Below, piece by piece: positions 1 to 7,266 of a stretch of DNA of 35,965 nt. How positions within the stretch are numbered: position 1 is the stretch's first letter; each line of letters opens with the position of its first letter. The stretch comes from an uncultured Hungatella sp. (GTDB lineage Bacteria > Bacillota > Clostridia > Lachnospirales > Lachnospiraceae): the NCBI GenBank assembly GCA_949879025.1, contig CATLBO010000026.1, positions 1-35,965 of the forward strand, given 5' to 3'. The notes beneath the pieces were generated by a model. It did not search any database. It was not told where the DNA came from and saw nothing but the letters and a program-made list of their open reading frames with translations. The position numbers were made by a program, and so were the translations under genes.

Positions 1-254
1 CCACGGCGTCAGGCAAGACCTGGCTGGCGGTGGAGCTGGCCAAGCGGTACGGCGGCGAGGTGGTGTCCGCCGACTCCATGCAGATCTACCGCCGGATGGA
101 CATCGGCACCGCCAAGCCCACCGCAGACGAGATGCAGGGGATCGCCCACCACATGCTCGATGTGGCCGATCCCGGGGAGAACTTCTCTGCCGCCCGGTAC
201 GTAGACATGGCGTCCCGCTGTGTGGAGGACATCCTGGCCCGGGGGGCGCTGCCC
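1..254 (+). pseudogene. miaA: miaA fragment (tRNA dimethylallyltransferase), both ends missing
   Basis: Reading in frame from base 3 gives TASGKTWLAVELAK, the Walker A loop of MiaA. It continues through VVSADSMQIYRRMDIGTAKP, HHMLDVADP and FSAARYV, all typical of this enzyme, which adds an isopentenyl group to A37 of tRNAs reading U-start codons. The N-terminal few residues lie outside the window. Similarity stops at ILARGALP (base 254), exactly where MiaA should continue with a glycine-rich substrate-binding stretch. The frame then runs through unrelated sequence to a stop at 438-440. About 85 of roughly 310 residues remain, so the piece is not functional. Its GC content and codon use are much higher than in every other gene here and resemble Oscillospiraceae DNA. 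It is either a gene broken by insertion or deletion, or a misjoined contig. Confidence 0.85.
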
Positions 255-316
255 GCTACCCCGCAGTGCCGCTCGATTCCGCTGCGCTCCATCTCGCTCT
301 TCGGGCTTCGCCCTAT
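255..316. other. GC-rich non-coding segment joining miaA fragment to hairpin
   Basis: This 62-base stretch has no similarity to MiaA in any of its three forward frames and carries no recognisable gene. It is GC-rich like the miaA fragment, and it ends at the A-run of the 317-381 hairpin. It could be the outer part of a REP/MITE-like repeat inserted in miaA, or foreign sequence brought in by a misassembly. I cannot distinguish these. Confidence 0.35.
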
Positions 317-381
317 AAAAAAAGATAAGCAGGAAGCTGCTTACGTGCAAGCACGACGCAGCTTCCTGCTTATCTTTTTTT
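317..381. terminator. Strong bidirectional hairpin terminator, 24-bp perfect arms
   Basis: The arms 317-340 and 358-381 are perfect reverse complements. The left arm begins with seven A and the right arm ends with seven T, so either strand would end in a U-run. The 17-base loop contains a second small hairpin (CGTGC-AA-GCACG, 344-355). The stem is unusually long for a simple intrinsic terminator, which also fits a mobile repeat element. Confidence 0.75.
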
Positions 382-415
382 GCACTGCTCATTGCCTGCT
401 AGAACATTATAATAA

Positions 416-450
416 ATTTCAGGCTCTAGCACAAGACTAGAGCCTGAAAT
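416..450 (-). terminator. Hairpin downstream of the HtrA gene
   Basis: The arms 416-429 and 437-450 are 14-bp perfect reverse complements around a 7-base loop. The hairpin lies about 35 bases past the htrA stop on the minus strand and is followed there by an AT-rich stretch (TTTATTATAA). It is the likely end of the glycan/protease transcription unit, although the U-run is imperfect. Confidence 0.6.
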
Positions 451-483
451 AGGTATAAAATGGGAACTTTTATTTTGTTTTTG

Positions 484-2232
484 TTAGGGGTTTGCTTTTT
501 TTATGTCTGGGGTGGTCTCTACTAATGTGTCTTTTCCTCCTAGAGTGATCTCTATGGTTCTTTCTGCATATTCTCCGTTTTCTAATGTCTGCACTGTCAT
601 ATTTACTGTTTCGCCTTCTTTGTAGTATTTCAGTAATTCCTGCAGGCTTGCCATGGTTCTTACGGTTTGATCGTCAAATTTGGTGATGATGTCTTTTTCC
701 CGGAGGTCTGTTTTGGATGCTGCGCCGCCTTCTATTATTCCTGATATAAAGACTCCTGACGGCATGCCCAGCTGTTTTACCATGCTGTCTTCTACAGTGA
801 ATCCCTGGATTCCCAGATAGCCTTCTTTGCCTTCTTCTACTACCTCTCCTCCTCTGGTTCTCTTGGTCATAAGGGAGCTGATGATGTCTTCTACTTTGGA
901 GATGGGAATTGCATAGCCTACGCCTTCTACGTCTGTGGAGGAGTATTTTGCAGCGTTAATCCCAATTACTTCGCCCTTCATATTTAGAAGTGCACCGCCG
1001 CTGTTGCCTGGGTTGATGGCGGCGTCTGTCTGAAGCAGATTTCTGGTAGTAGAGCCTTCGGTTGTTACTTCTCTGTCCAGTGCACTGATGTATCCTACTG
1101 TCACGGACTGCCCATGCCCCAGGGCATTGCCGATAGCTATGACTCCCTGGCCCATTTTTAATTCATCAGAATTGCCCAGAGTTGCAACGCTGATCTGCCC
1201 TAATGTCTCTGACGGAATGTCACCTAACGGAACCGCAATCACTGCCAGGTCTAAATCTGCATCAGTCCCTTTGATGGCGGCATTAATTGAAGTTCCGTCA
1301 ATAAATGCTACAGACATGGTGGTGCTGTCTTCTACTACATGGTTATTTGTTACAATAAGCAGTTCCTCATCGTTCTGCCCTACAATAATGCCGGAACCGC
1401 TGCTTGGAACTTCGTAAGTCTGGGGCATTCCAAACCAGGGATTGCTTTGATACAACGTGGTATTGTTAATAGCAACAATGGATGGCATGGCATTCTCTAC
1501 AATAGAAGAAACATCCATAACCACTGCATTGCCTGCCGACGCACCAGATGGAATGCTGGGGACTGTCTCCGCTGCGATGGATGGAGCCTGCGTCTCTGCC
1601 TGGCTTACCTGAGGATAAGTGTGATCGGGTTTTATAAAATCCGCCGCCATATTAATCCCAACCATTGTGCCGCCGGATACTACGCCGAAAAGAAGGGCTG
1701 CCGCTGTTATGCCTGCCACTTTCGAAGCCACCTTTCTGTGCTTGCCGGCTTTTTTACTGCGGTCAGCGGTTCCTGGGCCGCTCTGGCTGCCAGCTATCTG
1801 GTAATCAGGCATTCCCTGTCCATGGGGGCCGTATGACGGGCCGTTCTGGTATGGCCCTGTAAAAGTGCTGCGGTCATCCGGCCGCCCGGAATTGGGGCCG
1901 TAGGCGCCAGTTTGTCTGCTGTGGTTCATAGCTGTGTATGGCTGCTGGGACTCATAGGCACCCTCCATGTTGGAGCGATTCTGATACTGGCCTGCCCCCT
2001 GTCCCGGATAACCGTTTCCTGGCTGAGGCTGAGCAGAATACTGGTTCAGATTCTGACGGCTGCCCTCCTCTCCCGCCTGGTTCTGGATGACGTCCTGCCG
2101 GGGCGCACCTTCCATCTCCTTTTTTTCTCCGGAAGAATCTTTCATAATAAAATTAGGCTCCGTCTCCTGCTCTCTATGGTTATCAGGACTCCCATTGCCG
2201 TCAAACCCTTGATTTCTGTTTTCTTCGTACAT
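484..2232 (-). CDS. htrA: HtrA/DegP-type membrane-anchored serine protease with PDZ domain
   Basis: This 582-residue protein is a surface quality-control protease that degrades misfolded exported proteins. Residues 1-170 are a long cytoplasmic, disordered Gln/Gly/Asn/Pro-rich tail. One membrane helix follows at about 172-198 (AGITAAALLFGVVSGG). A trypsin-like domain has the triad His298 (TNNHVVED), Asp328 (DLDLAV) and Ser411 (NPGNSGGAL), and one PDZ domain spans about 470-560. Bacterial HtrA proteins are often 350-450 residues, so the extra length is the N-terminal tail. The ATG at 2232 follows AAAGGGG at a normal distance. A terminator-like hairpin (2403-2453) separates it from the LCP gene upstream, so it probably uses its own promoter near 2285-2320. 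The family call is firm, but the role in glycan export is only implied by position. Confidence 0.95.
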   Translation of the reverse strand: MYEENRNQGFDGNGSPDNHREQETEPNFIMKDSSGEKKEMEGAPRQDVIQNQAGEEGSRQNLNQYSAQPQPGNGYPGQGAGQYQNRSNMEGAYESQQPYTAMNHSRQTGAYGPNSGRPDDRSTFTGPYQNGPSYGPHGQGMPDYQIAGSQSGPGTADRSKKAGKHRKVASKVAGITAAALLFGVVSGGTMVGINMAADFIKPDHTYPQVSQAETQAPSIAAETVPSIPSGASAGNAVVMDVSSIVENAMPSIVAINNTTLYQSNPWFGMPQTYEVPSSGSGIIVGQNDEELLIVTNNHVVEDSTTMSVAFIDGTSINAAIKGTDADLDLAVIAVPLGDIPSETLGQISVATLGNSDELKMGQGVIAIGNALGHGQSVTVGYISALDREVTTEGSTTRNLLQTDAAINPGNSGGALLNMKGEVIGINAAKYSSTDVEGVGYAIPISKVEDIISSLMTKRTRGGEVVEEGKEGYLGIQGFTVEDSMVKQLGMPSGVFISGIIEGGAASKTDLREKDIITKFDDQTVRTMASLQELLKYYKEGETVNMTVQTLENGEYAERTIEITLGGKDTLVETTPDIKKANP

Positions 2233-2284
2233 ATAATAATCCCCTTTCTTATGGAATATCTGGTTGTTTTTTGTTTATGAACAT

Positions 2285-2320
2285 ACTATATCAGTGGTTT
2301 GTGACGGAATTGTGACGGAA
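2285..2320 (-). promoter_or_regulatory. htrA promoter with tandem 11-bp direct repeat, OmpR-family-type site
   Basis: Bases 2299-2309 and 2310-2320 are two adjacent identical copies of TTGTGACGGAA, giving TGTGAC-N5-TGTGAC with 11-bp centre spacing. Read on the minus strand, a -10 like TATAGT lies at 2285-2290, while the -35 position is poor and is covered by the repeats. Direct hexamers one helical turn apart are the usual layout of OmpR-family sites (for example WalR and PhoP boxes). I infer activation by a two-component regulator that responds to envelope stress. Confidence 0.55.
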
Positions 2321-2402
2321 TTATAATAAAACTGTGAAAGCAGGCCTGAGGCTTGTTTTCACGGCCATATGCATATTTGGGCCGTAATCCGTACCATGAA
2401 CA

Positions 2403-2453
2403 GCAAAATAAAACGCTGCCCTGCAGTATGCTCATACAAGGCAGCATTTTTAA
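2403..2453. terminator. Hairpin between LCP gene and htrA promoter
   Basis: GCTGCC at 2415-2420 pairs with GGCAGC at 2440-2445, and an inner GTATG-CT-CATAC stem sits inside. On the minus strand the stem is followed by GTTTTATTTT. On the plus strand it is followed by ATTTTTAAA. It begins about 10 bases after the LCP stop and probably ends the main glycan operon. Confidence 0.65.
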
Positions 2454-2454
2454 A

Positions 2455-4626
2455 TTATGGTCCTGGAGCTTCAGCTCCCGGCGCCTCAGGTCCCGGCGTA
2501 TTGTTTGGTGTATCTCCGCCCGGATTGTCAGGACCTTGATTATTATTCTCGGTTGCCATTCCCGGCCCTGCCTCCCACGGCATAGTGGAATTTATGGGGT
2601 TTCCTCTTGGATCAAGAGGCTCTCCTTCCCCGGGAGCGGCAGAACTGGTTTCTTCCGGCATCGCCGCTGTACCTGTATTCCCGCCAGGTTCCGTGCTTCC
2701 GCCTGGCCCGGTGGCTCCAGGGTTGTCTGTACCCGGCTGCTGATGACCAGGACCCTGAGGATTGGGATTGGTGCTTGTCCCCTGGTTCTCGTTATTATCA
2801 TTGATAGACGGCCCGTTTCCCGGCCCCTGAGTGCCTCCTGGCTGGAGAGGCCTTGTTGTTCCTGTTCCTCCCGGCAGAGATGGTTCTTCCTCAGGCCAGT
2901 CGTCAATAGGAGCATCCAGCAGTTCGCCGTTTTCATCTGTTTGACCCGGATAGATATTGATTATATTGCCATCCTCATCTGTTTCATTCGGTGTGGTAAG
3001 GCTTTCATCCTCATCTGTTTCATCGTCACTGGCTGTTGTCTCTTTTTCTATAACCTTGGCCTTTGTAGTTTCCTCTGGTACATAACCGTCTGTAGACAAA
3101 GCGCTGCCTTTAAAAGGCGCCCCTTCTTTATACATGCCGCTGTCCGCCGCAATTTTACTGCTAATCTGCTTTACCTGATCTGTAGTCTCATAATCTTCAT
3201 CCCCAAACAGAAACGTATGGAGCTGCTTTACATTAGACTCCAGAGTCTGGGGGATTACACAGTCCCCTTTTCCAGGCATGTTGGCATTTCCTTTGGCAAA
3301 CGGAAAGCCTGTGGTCTCACCCATATAATACTTGTTAATATTCAAAGCCATGGTAGTCATATCAGCAAAAGTAATGTTGGTGCTGACATTGGGCAGCACT
3401 ACAACTAAAATATTATTAAGCACAGAGTACTCCGCCTTCTTAGCCTTTGCAAATGCCAGCTCAATAACCTTCCTCTGCCGTTCTGTCCTGGCATAATCCG
3501 TATCCATCAGGCGCAGACGTCCATAAGCCACTGCCTGGACTCCGTCCAAATGCTGCATGCCTGTGCTTTTCAGATGATGAGAGCCTATGCCTGTGGCTTC
3601 CACAGTTGCCGTAATAAATCCGTTAATGTATTTAAACTCCGGTTTTGTGATCTCCACATCCACTCCGCCTAGAATATTGATTCCTTCAGCAACAGCCTTC
3701 CAGCTAAATGTTATATATTCGGTAATATTCAGATCCAGATTCTTATTAAGAGCTTTCAGAGCCTGCTGCGGCCCTCCATTGGTGTAGGCTGCATTGACCT
3801 TTCTGTAAGAACCCTCATCATTAATATTCAGATACGTATCTCTGTATACAGATGCCAGTTTGATCTCACCCGTATCCTCATTGATACAGCAGATAATAAT
3901 AACATCCGACTGGCAGCCTGCGCCTACATTGCTGCCCCGGCTGTCCACGCCGAATATGGCAATCATCCGGTAGCCCTTCATCTTTTTAATGGTATCCAGA
4001 GAGATCTCATTATTCCCCACTTCCTGAGGGTCAAACTCTTCCCGCTGAATCAAAGTAAGCCGCCTTGCAAAATAACCATACGTAAAAATAAATATCAGGG
4101 CAAAGCATTCCGCTATGATCATGGAAATGATCCGCCGCCTCAGTTTCTTCTGCTTTGCCTTTTGTGCCCTGGCCTGGGTTGCCCGTTCCCTTGTGCTGCC
4201 GTCCGGCGGGGGAATAGTCCCCTTCCTCCTGGCACTGCCGCCCTGGGCCTCTGCCATCCTCTGTGTCCTGGCACTTCCGTTTGCCGCAGCCATCCCTCTT
4301 GAACCTGGCGGCCTTCCTCCTGCGGCTGCTCTTTCTGTACCATATTCCTGGCTGGCAGCCGTCTCCCGTCTGGCTGCTCTGTTTCTCTCTTCGTCGGAAA
4401 GCCTTACACGTCCTGTTGTCCCTGGTATCGGAGCGACTCTTCCTGTTCCCTCCATACCTGACAAGGATGCAGACCTTCTGCCGCCCCTGTTTTCAGCATC
4501 CCGTCCGTAGCTTCCTCTTCTGGATCCAGGGGGCAGCGGCCGCCCTGGCATATCTGCCCTCCCGGGAGCATTTCTTCTGTTTCCGTCAGGCCTCTGCCCA
4601 AACTCATTATCATGCTCATAGTTCAT
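2455..4626 (-). CDS. LCP (LytR-CpsA-Psr) family cell wall glycopolymer ligase with long tail
   Basis: This 723-residue LCP protein belongs to the enzymes that move glycopolymers from polyprenyl-pyrophosphate carriers onto peptidoglycan outside the cell. Residues 1-160 are a cytoplasmic Arg/Gly-rich basic region. A membrane helix follows at about 165-188 (MIIAECFALIFIFTYGYF). The LCP domain (about 217-440) carries the expected Arg/Asp motifs: GVDSRG at about 226, YRDTYL at 261, and YGRLRLMDTDYARTERQR near 368. The last 220 residues are low complexity, acidic then Pro/Gly/Thr-rich, and probably lie in the wall. I chose ATG 4626, which has GAGG upstream, over a TTG at 4656 that has no binding site. 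The stop of the preceding transferase gene lies about 30 bases upstream of this start. Its position at the end of a polymer operon fits attachment of that polymer to the wall. Confidence 0.92.
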   Translation of the reverse strand: MNYEHDNEFGQRPDGNRRNAPGRADMPGRPLPPGSRRGSYGRDAENRGGRRSASLSGMEGTGRVAPIPGTTGRVRLSDEERNRAARRETAASQEYGTERAAAGGRPPGSRGMAAANGSARTQRMAEAQGGSARRKGTIPPPDGSTRERATQARAQKAKQKKLRRRIISMIIAECFALIFIFTYGYFARRLTLIQREEFDPQEVGNNEISLDTIKKMKGYRMIAIFGVDSRGSNVGAGCQSDVIIICCINEDTGEIKLASVYRDTYLNINDEGSYRKVNAAYTNGGPQQALKALNKNLDLNITEYITFSWKAVAEGINILGGVDVEITKPEFKYINGFITATVEATGIGSHHLKSTGMQHLDGVQAVAYGRLRLMDTDYARTERQRKVIELAFAKAKKAEYSVLNNILVVVLPNVSTNITFADMTTMALNINKYYMGETTGFPFAKGNANMPGKGDCVIPQTLESNVKQLHTFLFGDEDYETTDQVKQISSKIAADSGMYKEGAPFKGSALSTDGYVPEETTKAKVIEKETTASDDETDEDESLTTPNETDEDGNIINIYPGQTDENGELLDAPIDDWPEEEPSLPGGTGTTRPLQPGGTQGPGNGPSINDNNENQGTSTNPNPQGPGHQQPGTDNPGATGPGGSTEPGGNTGTAAMPEETSSAAPGEGEPLDPRGNPINSTMPWEAGPGMATENNNQGPDNPGGDTPNNTPGPEAPGAEAPGP

Positions 4627-4658
4627 GCATATAACCTCGTTTTTACCATGCCCCAAAA

Positions 4659-6077
4659 TCAGTAGGCATTTTTATTGATAAACCCTTTAAAGAATGTCAG
4701 TAATAAAATTTTAAAATCCAGCCCAAGGGTCCAGTTTTCAATATAATACAAATCGTGTTCGATCCTCTTAGTAATGGAAGTGTCTCCCCGATACCCGTTT
4801 ACCTGGGCCCATCCAGTCATTCCGGGCCGGACTTGATGTTTAATCATGTACCTTGGAATCTCTTCTTTAAATTTATCTACAAAAAACGGCCGTTCCGGCC
4901 TGGGGCCCACCAAGCTCATCTGCCCCATAAGCACATTAAACAGCTGCGGCATCTCATCAATGCTGGTCTTGCGGATAAACCGGCCGATAGGGGTCACCCT
5001 GGAGTCGTTGGGAGTCGTCCATCGGCTTTTTTCCGCTGCCGGGGCCTGTACCTCCATGGAGCGGAATTTATACATCTTAAACGGCCTGCTGTGAAGCCCT
5101 ACCCGCTCCTGGCAATAAATCAGCGGTCCCGGAGAAGTTATTTTGATGATCGCAGACGTAATCAGCATAATCGGAGAAAACAAAAGGAGTGCCACCAGGG
5201 CGCCAAAAATATCAACTGCCCGTTTCATAGTCTTATTCAGCATATTATTCAGGGGAACATGGCGGATATTAATCACCGGAAGTCCTTCCAGGTCCTCCGT
5301 AAACGGCCTGGTAGGGATCATGTTATTATAATCCGGAATGAATTTCGTGTGAACCCCCGATTTTTCACAGGAAGCCACAATGTCTTCCAGTTTGGCATAC
5401 TCCTTTAGTCCCAAGGTAATCGCAATCTCATCCAGCTGATTCAGCTGCAAAATCGAATCCAGCTCCGCAATCTTTCCAAGAAATTTTACTTTTCGGTATT
5501 CTTTGCCTGCCGGAACGTGATCATCCAGGATTCCATACACCTGGTATCCCCACTCTGCATTCTGCCTTACTCTGTCAATAAATCCTTCCGCTGCCCGGCT
5601 GTAGCCGATCAGCAGGATATGCTTCTGATTATACCCTTTTGCCCGCAGGGAATGAAGAAACTGACGGATAAGATTCCTTTCAACAGTCTCTACCACAACA
5701 TTAATGGTAAAAAAGTAGAATACCATTCTTGTGGAATACTCCTGAAGATAAGGGTTCTTTTTCAGCAGGAAAAACAGCATGGAGATAATCAAAATCCCTG
5801 TTATATTGGCCCTGCAGATATTGGCAAATTCATATCTGCGCCTCTGTATCCTTTTCGGCGTGTACAGCTGAAAAAATGTATACAAGATCAAATACAGCGG
5901 AACAATGACGATTAAAGCTCCGAAATAAATGCGGGGCGGCAAAATCCCAATACCAGGATTGAACCACAGGTTGCCCATATACAGGCAAATCCATGCCAAT
6001 GTATAGGACACAATGATCATCAGTGCATCCAGCACCACATGAAGGCCGTTAAGCTTTTTCTGATTGCTTTTTATCAT
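4659..6077 (-). CDS. Polyprenyl-phosphate glycosyl-1-phosphate transferase (priming enzyme)
   Basis: This 472-residue polytopic enzyme belongs to the WbaP/WcaJ/CpsE type. It moves a sugar-1-phosphate from a nucleotide sugar to undecaprenyl phosphate at the inner face of the membrane and so starts each repeat unit. The N-terminal half has four to five membrane helices. A nucleotide-binding-like region follows (ILLIGYSRAAEGF, about 154-166). The catalytic domain (about 280-472) begins with KRAVDIFGALVALLLFSP and has YKFRSM, the catalytic Asp-Glu of SIDEMPQLFNVL, and GPRPERP. Length is normal for the family. AAGGTG precedes the ATG. A 131-base gap upstream contains a TATAAT, so the gene and the LCP gene may also be transcribed separately. 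The sugar used cannot be told from sequence. Confidence 0.95.
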   Translation of the reverse strand: MIKSNQKKLNGLHVVLDALMIIVSYTLAWICLYMGNLWFNPGIGILPPRIYFGALIVIVPLYLILYTFFQLYTPKRIQRRRYEFANICRANITGILIISMLFFLLKKNPYLQEYSTRMVFYFFTINVVVETVERNLIRQFLHSLRAKGYNQKHILLIGYSRAAEGFIDRVRQNAEWGYQVYGILDDHVPAGKEYRKVKFLGKIAELDSILQLNQLDEIAITLGLKEYAKLEDIVASCEKSGVHTKFIPDYNNMIPTRPFTEDLEGLPVINIRHVPLNNMLNKTMKRAVDIFGALVALLLFSPIMLITSAIIKITSPGPLIYCQERVGLHSRPFKMYKFRSMEVQAPAAEKSRWTTPNDSRVTPIGRFIRKTSIDEMPQLFNVLMGQMSLVGPRPERPFFVDKFKEEIPRYMIKHQVRPGMTGWAQVNGYRGDTSITKRIEHDLYYIENWTLGLDFKILLLTFFKGFINKNAY

Positions 6078-6118
6078 GATTTTTCACCTTAGTATTAATG
6101 TGCTGTCATATCCCATAC

Positions 6119-6124
6119 ATTATA
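6119..6124 (-). promoter_or_regulatory. Candidate internal -10 (TATAAT) upstream of the priming transferase
   Basis: A perfect TATAAT on the minus strand lies about 42 bases before the priming transferase start, in a 131-base AT-rich gap. No good -35 hexamer is seen at 17 bases. The call is weak, but the position is sensible for an internal operon promoter. Confidence 0.35.
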
Positions 6125-6208
6125 CATGAAAAATCCCATTCTGATATTAAATTTCTCTTAAAATATGGAAAAATGTTCTTCACATTTAAGCAGTAGAACA
6201 AGTATACC

Positions 6209-7207
6209 TCACGTCTGAGGATTATTCAATAACAATTTTCGCTTGGAAAATTCATATACATACACAGCCATTCCCGCCAAAAGCTCCCACTGAATTGCAA
6301 GATAATTTGAGAAATGCCGGGGGTGAAACACTACCTTCTGACAAGTGCCCATGGTTGCAATCCCCTCTTTGATTCCCTCTGCATAGGCCTTCTCAAAGCC
6401 CAGATTTTTAAAAAACCCATATTTTACTGCAATGCCTGCTGCCAAAGGAATCATATTGATCATCAGCTGAGGCAAGGGCATATTTTTATAATTCAGGTAA
6501 ATGTTATTGCGTGCCGCCAGCTTTACCTTAAATTCATTATAGCGGGAGCCGCTGGTTCCGCTTCCTACATGATACACCACTGCTGTGGGGCAGTACATAT
6601 TGTGGTAGCCGAAGATTTTCGCCCGCCAGCACACATCAATATCCTCCAAATAGGCGAAATGCTTCTCATCAAAATATCCTATGGTCTCAAAGACTTCACG
6701 ACGGTAGATAGCAGCCCCGGCGCAGGCAGAAAACACCTCACATGAACGATTGTACCCTTTAGAGCTTTGCCCCACGCCTCGCTGGTAGGCCCAGCCAGCC
6801 AGGGAATACATGTCTCCTGCATCATCCATCAGCTCTTTATGATGGAGCTGAATCATTTTGCTGCTTACGGCAAAAATCCTTTTGGAACGGCGGATCGAGC
6901 GCAGCAGTTCTCCCACAAAATCCGGTTCCGGCTCCGTGTCGTTGTTTAAAAGCAGCACATAGGGAGTCTCTGCCTCACGGATTCCCACATTCACGGCTCC
7001 GGAAAACCCGGTGTTCGTCTCAAGAAATATTGCAGGAATCTCATGTTCTTTCAGCCATTCCACGCTTTCATCCGTAGATCCGTTATCTACTACCAGAATC
7101 TGAAAATCCCGGCATCTCTGCCGCTGAAGTGCTGCTATGCAAGGTTCCAGAAATGCCCTGCCGTTATAATTGGGAATAATAACCGTTACCGCTAATTGTC
7201 CAGCCAT
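6209..7207 (-). CDS. Glycosyltransferase family 2, rhamnosyltransferase-like
   Basis: This 332-residue cytoplasmic or membrane-associated inverting glycosyltransferase adds one sugar to the growing lipid-linked repeat unit. The GT-A fold starts at VTVIIPNYNG (8-17). VVDNGSTDES (about 39-48) binds nucleotide. The metal site is NND at 88-90 (LLLNNDTEP). The acceptor-side acid motif is YLEDIDVCWRAK at about 185. The overall arrangement matches the dTDP-rhamnose-type branch (WbbL-like), but donor specificity is not readable. GGAGG precedes the ATG. The 59-base gap from the larger GT2 upstream fits one operon. Confidence 0.92.
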   Translation of the reverse strand: MAGQLAVTVIIPNYNGRAFLEPCIAALQRQRCRDFQILVVDNGSTDESVEWLKEHEIPAIFLETNTGFSGAVNVGIREAETPYVLLLNNDTEPEPDFVGELLRSIRRSKRIFAVSSKMIQLHHKELMDDAGDMYSLAGWAYQRGVGQSSKGYNRSCEVFSACAGAAIYRREVFETIGYFDEKHFAYLEDIDVCWRAKIFGYHNMYCPTAVVYHVGSGTSGSRYNEFKVKLAARNNIYLNYKNMPLPQLMINMIPLAAGIAVKYGFFKNLGFEKAYAEGIKEGIATMGTCQKVVFHPRHFSNYLAIQWELLAGMAVYVYEFSKRKLLLNNPQT

Positions 7208-7266
7208 ATAAATTTCCTCCGCATATTCATTGTGTAAACATCTGGCAAAACAGCTGTTATGCAGAT

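Noticed and set aside
2353-3408. 351-residue open frame on the plus strand
   Set aside because: It lies wholly opposite the LCP gene, whose low-complexity tail creates a stop-free antisense frame. The antisense product has no domain and no binding site.
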